Shown in pieces: positions 59,164 to 64,000 of a stretch of 64,000 bases of DNA. The DNA lies in the NCBI GenBank assembly GCA_900542005.1, contig UQLW01000009.1, positions 1 through 64,000 on the forward strand, given 5' to 3'. Positions within the stretch are counted from its first letter, which is position 1. Each line of letters starts with the position of its first letter. Under the pieces are notes generated by a model, which made no database searches, was not told the DNA's origin, and saw only the letters and a program-made list of their open reading frames with translations. The translations under genes and the position numbers were made by a program. This DNA comes from an uncultured Eubacteriales bacterium. Lineage in GTDB: Bacteria; Bacillota; Clostridia; Christensenellales; UMGS416.

Positions 59164-59196
59164 AGCCTCAACCATCGATCAGAAGGAGGCGTATCC

Positions 59197-59490
59197 ATGG
59201 CGAAATCCCCCAAGCGGCGGGCCTGGCTGCGCTGGAGCATTGCCGCCTGCCTTGTTTTCCTTTTGCTGCTGGGCTGGGAGCTGGCTTCCAGCATGAAGCA
59301 GCTTAACGCCCTGGAGGCGGACCGGCAGGCTGCGCAGGAGCAGCTGGACGAGATTGAACAGCGCAACGACGCGCTGGAAAAGCAGATTGAGCTGTCGCAG
59401 ACGGACGAATACATAATCCGCATGGCGCGGCAGCTGCTGGGATGGGTTTTCCCCGGCGAAATACGGATTATTGAGGGCGCAGAGCCATAA
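59197..59490 (+). CDS. divIC: Septum formation initiator, FtsB/DivIC family
   Basis: A 97-residue bitopic protein: short basic cytoplasmic tail, one membrane helix (about 14-32), a coiled coil (NALEADRQAAQEQLDEIEQR, then NDALEKQIELSQ) and the conserved YIIRMARQLLGWVFPGE end. DivIC works with FtsL and DivIB in the divisome. AAGGAGG precedes ATG 59197. Confidence 0.9.
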   Translation: MAKSPKRRAWLRWSIAACLVFLLLLGWELASSMKQLNALEADRQAAQEQLDEIEQRNDALEKQIELSQTDEYIIRMARQLLGWVFPGEIRIIEGAEP

Positions 59491-59517
59491 ACCGAAGGAT
59501 AACAGGAGGCGCATAGC

Positions 59518-60456
59518 ATGCAGCAAGCCTATAAAATCGCAGCCATTGACGTAGGGACCAATTCTGTGCGCCTGCTGGTTTGCGAGATCTCACCCCAGGG
59601 CGAACTGATCCCGCTGTATAAGCACATTATGACCACGCGGATTGGCGAGGGGCTTTCTGCCACCGGGCAGCTGGGGGACGAAGCCATCGACCGCACGATC
59701 GAGGCCATTGAGGAGCTGAAGGAAAAGGCGGTGGAGATGGGCGCGCAGCGGGTCATGTGCTATGCGACGGCGGCGGTGCGCGAAGCGGAAAACAAGGATC
59801 ACTTTATCCGTAAAACGCATCGGAAAACGCAGCTCTTGGTGGATGTGCTGCCAGGGGAGGTAGAGGCTCAGGTGAGCTTTGCCGGCGTACCCGGCAGCGG
59901 CGCACGCTGCACGGTGGATATCGGCGGCGGCTCCACCGACGTGGTGTTGGGCTTTGACGATGTGCCGCTGGTGTCCGCCTCGCTGCGGCTGGGGGCTGTG
60001 CGGGCGGCGGAACGCTATCCGCTGGGCGATGTGGCCGACCCGCTGACGCTGACGGCAATGCAGCAGTGGGCCGGCAACGTGATGAAAAGCGAACTGAAGG
60101 ACCTGATGGAGAGCGCGGGCTCCCTGTCGCAGATTACCTATTACGGCGTGGGGGGAACCTGCACAACCCTGGCCGCCATGGATCAGCAGCTGGCGGAATA
60201 TGACCCGGAAAAGGTGCATGGCTACAGGCTGACCCGCCGCCGGGTGGGCGAAATGCTGGAACAGCTATGCGGCCTTACCCTGGAGCAGCGCAAGGCGCTG
60301 CCGGGGCTGTCGCCCAAGCGGGCCGATATCATCATCGGCGGTACGGTGATTCTGGCGGCCTTCATGGACAAGATGCAGGCGGAGGCCATCCGTATCTCCG
60401 AGCGGGATAACCTGGAGGGCTACATCCTCACGCGGCTGAAGAAGGAACAGAGCTGA
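59518..60456 (+). CDS. ppx: Ppx/GppA family phosphatase
   Basis: A 312-residue member of the exopolyphosphatase/pppGpp phosphohydrolase family: IAAIDVGTNSVRLLVCEI (phosphate-1), CYATAAVREAENKD, TVDIGGGSTDVVLGFD (phosphate-2) and GVGGTCTTLAAM. It lacks the C-terminal HD-like domain of longer Ppx enzymes. AGGAGG precedes ATG 59518. Located after divIC, as in many Clostridia. Confidence 0.9.
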   Translation: MQQAYKIAAIDVGTNSVRLLVCEISPQGELIPLYKHIMTTRIGEGLSATGQLGDEAIDRTIEAIEELKEKAVEMGAQRVMCYATAAVREAENKDHFIRKTHRKTQLLVDVLPGEVEAQVSFAGVPGSGARCTVDIGGGSTDVVLGFDDVPLVSASLRLGAVRAAERYPLGDVADPLTLTAMQQWAGNVMKSELKDLMESAGSLSQITYYGVGGTCTTLAAMDQQLAEYDPEKVHGYRLTRRRVGEMLEQLCGLTLEQRKALPGLSPKRADIIIGGTVILAAFMDKMQAEAIRISERDNLEGYILTRLKKEQS

Positions 60457-60472
60457 CGGATTGTATGCGAAA

Positions 60473-60526
60473 GAAAAAGGGCAGGGTTCCATCACCCCCT
60501 CAGGGGATGGGACCCTGCCCTTTTTT
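60473..60526 (+). terminator. Terminator after ppx
   Basis: AAAAAGGGCAGGGT...ACCCTGCCCTTTTTT, a long stem with an inner CCATCACCCC/GGGGATGG arm. It may serve both this gene and the convergent one. Confidence 0.88.
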
Positions 60527-60534
60527 GGCCCGTG

Positions 60535-61635
60535 CTATGCTTCGGCCAGGCATTGCTCCAGCAGCTCGACAGCGCGGAGCGTGTATATTTTAGCGCGCAG
60601 CATATGGGCCGCAAAGGCGTAGCGGACCTCCGGTTCCTTGAACCGCGCGGCGCCCCCGGCATCGGGCGTTACATATCGCCACAGCGCGCCGGAAGATTCA
60701 CAGGCATGGAGATAATCGTCCGCCGCTTCCAGCAGCGGCTCGGTCCAGCCGGGCCGGACGCCGGCATACCGCGTAAGAAAGCGTGAAAAGTTTTCATAGC
60801 CGTTGAGCATGCATAAAAAGTCGCAGTAGCCTGCCCAGAACCGCTGATCCAGCGTCCGGGCTCCGTCGGTGCGGTAGTAGCCGCCGGGACGCCGGTAGGG
60901 GAAGGAGAGCTCGCCCTCATAGCGGCTGCCAGGGGCGAGGGGCGCGAAGCCTTCGTCCCATACCAGCAATTCGGCCAGCGCATCGAAGGCGGAGACACCC
61001 AGCGCCGCGCCGCCCAGGCAGGCCAGGCGGGCGGTGCGCGCCTGGTGGACCGCCGTTTGAAGAACCTCCCGAAGCAGCGCTTCATCCATGGGCCTGGGGG
61101 TAAAGGATTCGATCAAAAGATAGGACTTTGTTTCATCCTGCCAGGTATCAAAGGCATTGTAGCCATAGGGAGCGAGGCGCTTGTCCGCTTCGGCGAAGGT
61201 GGAGACGCCGTACAGCGTATCCCCCCGATACCCCAGCACCGCTGCATATACGCAGGGCTCCTGGATCAGTACGGGTACACCCCGGCCGATCGAGGCCTGT
61301 ATGTCCCGCTTTGCCGTGTCCGGCCCCACGTCAGCCAGGGCCTTGCGGACATACCTTGCCCCTATGCGCTCCAGCGCAATTTCGACGATGTCCCGGCCGT
61401 CTTGGTTATAGAACACGCCCTGATTGGGCAGCTGGGCGTATTCGGCCCAACCGGGCTGCCAGGCCAGGCGGACGGCCATGCCGGACAGGCTCAGCAGATA
61501 ATCATAATCGAAGGCCTCCGGCGCGCCCAGGGCCTGGGCTACGCGGTATACGGCGGGAATCTCCGGCATGAGAAAGGAACCGTCCTCCATGAACTGCTGC
61601 AGGGGCCGGATGCCCGGGATGAATTGCTCTGACAT
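60535..61635 (-). CDS. Protein of unknown function, two-domain
   Basis: A 366-residue soluble protein that I do not recognise. The N-terminal half (FLMPEIPAVYRVAQALGA, YDYLLSLSGMAVRLAW, then IGRGVPVLIQEPCVYAAVLG) has the look of a cysteine-peptidase-like or BtrH-N-like domain. The C-terminal half is helical (HACESSGALWRYVTPDAGGA, then RAKIYTLRAVELLEQCLAEA). AAAGGAG precedes ATG 61635. It lies downstream of the GH127-like gene on the same strand and may share its transcript. Confidence 0.6.
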   Translation of the reverse strand: MSEQFIPGIRPLQQFMEDGSFLMPEIPAVYRVAQALGAPEAFDYDYLLSLSGMAVRLAWQPGWAEYAQLPNQGVFYNQDGRDIVEIALERIGARYVRKALADVGPDTAKRDIQASIGRGVPVLIQEPCVYAAVLGYRGDTLYGVSTFAEADKRLAPYGYNAFDTWQDETKSYLLIESFTPRPMDEALLREVLQTAVHQARTARLACLGGAALGVSAFDALAELLVWDEGFAPLAPGSRYEGELSFPYRRPGGYYRTDGARTLDQRFWAGYCDFLCMLNGYENFSRFLTRYAGVRPGWTEPLLEAADDYLHACESSGALWRYVTPDAGGAARFKEPEVRYAFAAHMLRAKIYTLRAVELLEQCLAEA

Positions 61636-61718
61636 CGGTTTTCTCCTTTTGCTGGTAGGATGGGGCGCTTGGCCTGCGGGGCGCGCGGGGAAGGCGCCGG
61701 CGGCCGGGGCGGGTAGGC

Positions 61719-63314
61719 TTAGGGGAAAATGATTTGCAGTTTTTGCCCGGCCAGCTGCTCGGGGCTGAGAAGCCAGGCGTCCGCGATGGGGGCCAGCCGG
61801 GCCGGTCCGGCCTGGTAGCGGCCGCCGCCCAGGGCGAGGCGAGCGCCCTGGGGGCAGGCGTCTGCGCCAAGAATCAGGTCGCCATGGAGGATAAGCTGCC
61901 CTTGGCCGTTGTGGCGGCCGGGTACGCCCTGGCGGCGCAGCGGGATGGGGAAGGCAAGCTCATAACGCCCGCCGGGCTCGGGATAGAGACGCACAAAGCC
62001 GCCTTCCGGTTGGATAGGCGCGCCGTTCAGGGTGACCGGACCGGCCCAGGCGGGCAGGGCCAGGTCGACGGTGCAGCCGGCCGGGCAGGAGGCGATGGAA
62101 AGCGAAAGCCTGCCTTCGGCGGGAAGCTGGCTGATCAGCGTGAATTCCAAGCCGCCGCCCTCCAGCCGGGCTTGGCCCTGGCAGGCCAAAAGCTGCGTGA
62201 AGACGGCGCGGTTGCCCTCGGTCATCACGCTGTACTGGGCCATACGGGCAAGCCCTTCGCCGCCGCGCATGGTGCAGCACCAGGGCGCCTCATAGAGGCT
62301 CATGGCTAGATCCCAGGCGGAACCGCCGGAGGGGCCCGGGCAGGAATCGGTGCCGAAGCCGCCGTTGGCCCGCTGGCCCCGGAAAAGGCCGTTGAAGCCG
62401 ATCATCCGGGCCGTTTCCAGGTAGTCCGGGCAGCCGGTCGCCGCGTAGAGCTGCATGGCCAGCATATAGCTGTCGATGACCGCGCAGGGTTCGGTCCACT
62501 GGGGACGGCCGAACCAGTTATAGTTGGCATAGTGGGCGGTCATGCCCTCGCGGCAGTAAAGGTCAAAAATGCGCCGGGCCTCCTGCAGCAGGCTGGCGTC
62601 GCTGGTATCCATGGCGAAGCGCAGCAGGCCCCGGCAGCCGGTGAGCGTGGCGTGGGTCTGAACCATCAGGGCGGTGAAATCCAGCTGGAGGTACCGGCCG
62701 ATCATAGCTCGGAGCAGGCCGGCTATGGCGGGATCCTTCAGAAGGCGGTAGGCATGGCTGACGCCGTCCAGGGGGATAAAGGCGCAGCCTGTATCCGTGG
62801 AGATATGCCAGCAGCCGCTGCGGGCGGCTACCCTGCCCGCTTCGGCGCCGGAAACGACATGATCGCGGCGATCCAGCGGATAGCGGTCATAGGCGGCCTG
62901 GGCTGGGAGGAAAAGGGCCTCCACAATCCGGCGTATCATGGCCAGCAGATGGGGATCGCCCGCCTGCTCATAGGCCTCGCACAGGCCGCGCAGCAGCCAG
63001 CTATGGCCGGACAGCTGCTGCTCGTCAAATTCTCCCTCGGGCAGGATGGGCCCCAGATAGCCCCGGGCGTTGAACCGGGCGCCAAGCGCCTGAAGGATTT
63101 CCTCAAGATAGCTGGGCGTTTTTCCGGTGACGCGGCAGATCAGGCATTGCCCGAGAATGGCGCGGCCCTCCCAGTCCCCGGGCCATCCGGCCTGGTCGGC
63201 GGTGAAAATGGCGTCAGGCCGGTATTCCGGCCCTTCAAGCCGGGCGGCAGACAGGGCGCAGCGCGCGCCCAGCATGCCCAGCGGACGGATATGGTCTAAA
63301 GACAGCGCTTCCAT
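61719..63314 (-). CDS. Glycoside hydrolase, GH127-like
   Basis: A 531-residue protein with the helical-barrel pattern of DUF1680/GH127 beta-L-arabinofuranosidases: GHSWLLRGLCEAYEQAGD, then IGFNGLFRGQ. The motif APWCCTMRGGEGLARMAQYS gives a Cys pair where GH127 enzymes place the catalytic zinc-thiolate. A C-terminal beta region follows (VDLALPAWAGPVTLNGAPIQ). No signal peptide, so it acts on imported oligosaccharides. ATG 63314 follows GGGAGG. Specificity is inferred. Confidence 0.65.
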   Translation of the reverse strand: MEALSLDHIRPLGMLGARCALSAARLEGPEYRPDAIFTADQAGWPGDWEGRAILGQCLICRVTGKTPSYLEEILQALGARFNARGYLGPILPEGEFDEQQLSGHSWLLRGLCEAYEQAGDPHLLAMIRRIVEALFLPAQAAYDRYPLDRRDHVVSGAEAGRVAARSGCWHISTDTGCAFIPLDGVSHAYRLLKDPAIAGLLRAMIGRYLQLDFTALMVQTHATLTGCRGLLRFAMDTSDASLLQEARRIFDLYCREGMTAHYANYNWFGRPQWTEPCAVIDSYMLAMQLYAATGCPDYLETARMIGFNGLFRGQRANGGFGTDSCPGPSGGSAWDLAMSLYEAPWCCTMRGGEGLARMAQYSVMTEGNRAVFTQLLACQGQARLEGGGLEFTLISQLPAEGRLSLSIASCPAGCTVDLALPAWAGPVTLNGAPIQPEGGFVRLYPEPGGRYELAFPIPLRRQGVPGRHNGQGQLILHGDLILGADACPQGARLALGGGRYQAGPARLAPIADAWLLSPEQLAGQKLQIIFP

Positions 63315-63462
63315 GGCATCCTCCCTGGAAAACATATTTCTCCATCATTATACCATATTTTCGGGGCCGCAGCCCGGGAAAGAAGTCCTTCCCCTTTTCG
63401 TATGAGCATGAATATGATATACTTTTTGTAGATTTATACCGTAAAAGCGAGGGTAAAAAACT

Positions 63463-64000
63463 TTGAGCGAAATTCGGGATCTATCGCTGCAGGGCAGCGG
63501 GAGAAAAAAGATCGACTGGGCGGCCCGGCACATGCCGGTGCTCAATACCCTGGCCGCTCAATATGAGCGGGATAAGCCCTTTCAGGGCGTGCGCATCGCG
63601 CTTTCCATTCACCTGGAGGCCAAGACCGCCCATCTGGTGGAGGTGCTGGCCAGGGGCGGCGCCCAGATGAGCGTAACCGGGAGCAACCCGCTGTCCACAC
63701 AGGACGACGTGTGCGCGGCGCTGGCGGCTGCGGGGATCGAGGTGTTCGCCTGGCATGGCACCACCGGCGAGGAATACGACCGCCTGCAGCGCCGCTGCCT
63801 GGCCATTCACCCCCATCTGGTGGTGGATGACGGCGGCGACCTGGTGCATCTGCTGTCAGGCCCCTGCAGGGAGCTGGCGGATGAGGTGATCGGGGGCTGC
63901 GAGGAAACCACCACAGGCGTGATCCGGCTGCGGGGACTGGAGCGCCAGGGCAGGCTGCCCTTTCCCATGATGGCGGTGAACGACGCCCGCTGCAAAAACC
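63463..64000 (+). CDS. ahcY: Adenosylhomocysteinase (partial, runs off the window)
   Basis: At least 179 residues. Visible: IDWAARHMPVLNTLAAQYER, SVTGSNPLSTQDDVCAALAA, and HLVVDDGGDLVHLL, matching S-adenosylhomocysteine hydrolase, which regenerates homocysteine and adenosine after methyl transfer. The start is TTG 63463 after a weak GAGGGT site; no ATG lies in a better place. A TATACT -10 lies about 45 bases upstream. The NAD-binding half is outside the window. Confidence 0.85.
   Translation, partial: MSEIRDLSLQGSGRKKIDWAARHMPVLNTLAAQYERDKPFQGVRIALSIHLEAKTAHLVEVLARGGAQMSVTGSNPLSTQDDVCAALAAAGIEVFAWHGTTGEEYDRLQRRCLAIHPHLVVDDGGDLVHLLSGPCRELADEVIGGCEETTTGVIRLRGLERQGRLPFPMMAVNDARCKN

Noticed and set aside
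1..64000. CRISPR array
   Set aside because: No series of regularly spaced direct repeats was noticed anywhere in the window.

Overview
The window looks like the chromosome of an anaerobic, endospore-forming member of the Clostridia (Bacillota), probably gut-associated. The background is GC-rich. Shine-Dalgarno sites are strong AGGAGG types, and GTG and TTG starts are common. Sporulation genes (spoIID, spoIIQ, spoIIID, yabP, yabQ, a Spo0A-C domain protein) sit among genes for glycogen storage and plant-sugar use. I cannot name the genus from sequence alone.

Layout. 1-3.7 kb: end of tuf, rpmG-secE-nusG, then rplK-rplA-rplJ-rplL with two L1-type mRNA sites and an L10 leader. 3.8-7.2 kb: a VanY-like peptidase, a zinc-ribbon protein and a sortase-type surface protein. 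7.4-10.4 kb: a three-gene sugar operon (TIM-barrel isomerase plus two Gfo/Idh/MocA dehydrogenases) behind a promoter carrying a cre/LacI-type operator. 10.6-17 kb: the conserved murA-spoIID-spoIIQ-spoIIID-mbl locus, interrupted by an Imm5-like gene, an HxlR regulator and a cupin. 17.1-23.6 kb: a genomic island beside tRNA-Pro. It holds an integrase remnant, decayed conjugative-element genes, a compact restriction-modification set (XRE regulator, methyltransferase, convergent nuclease), a candidate type I toxin-antitoxin and an AIPR-like gene. 23.6-24.7 kb is nearly gene-free. 24.7-31.4 kb: a nitrilase-family amidase, a Spo0A-C domain protein, a lysine-riboswitch-controlled NhaC-family transporter, a PHP phosphatase, and an acyl-CoA synthetase with its XRE-cupin regulator. 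31.5-37.3 kb: uvrB-uvrA-tag behind a LexA box. 37.3-44.3 kb: DUF421/DUF4363 genes and the glycogen operon glgB-glgC-glgD-glgA. 44.5-50.4 kb: tyrS, yigZ, ilvE, an AT-rich orphan gene, a TSCPD/DUF4364/HPr-like trio, and tRNA-Val. 50.4-55.7 kb: a probable 6S RNA, a lipoprotein, a membrane protein, a cysteine T-box driving cysE-cysS, and a SIS-domain protein. 55.7-58.5 kb: eda-kdgK-esterase. 58.5-60.5 kb: yabP-yabQ-divIC-ppx. 60.5-64 kb: an unknown protein, a GH127-like glycosidase, and the start of ahcY running off the edge.

How it fits together. Housekeeping translation, DNA repair and spore-envelope genes form the stable backbone. Carbon genes (KDG pathway, Gfo/Idh operon, GH127-like enzyme, glycogen operon) suggest growth on plant polysaccharides with storage of excess glucose. 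Several leaders use RNA control: L1 sites, L10 leader, lysine riboswitch, Cys T-box and a possible attenuator. The least explained part is the tRNA-Pro island, which reads as a decayed integrative element now carrying defence genes.

All family names rest on motif recognition by eye. No database search was run.
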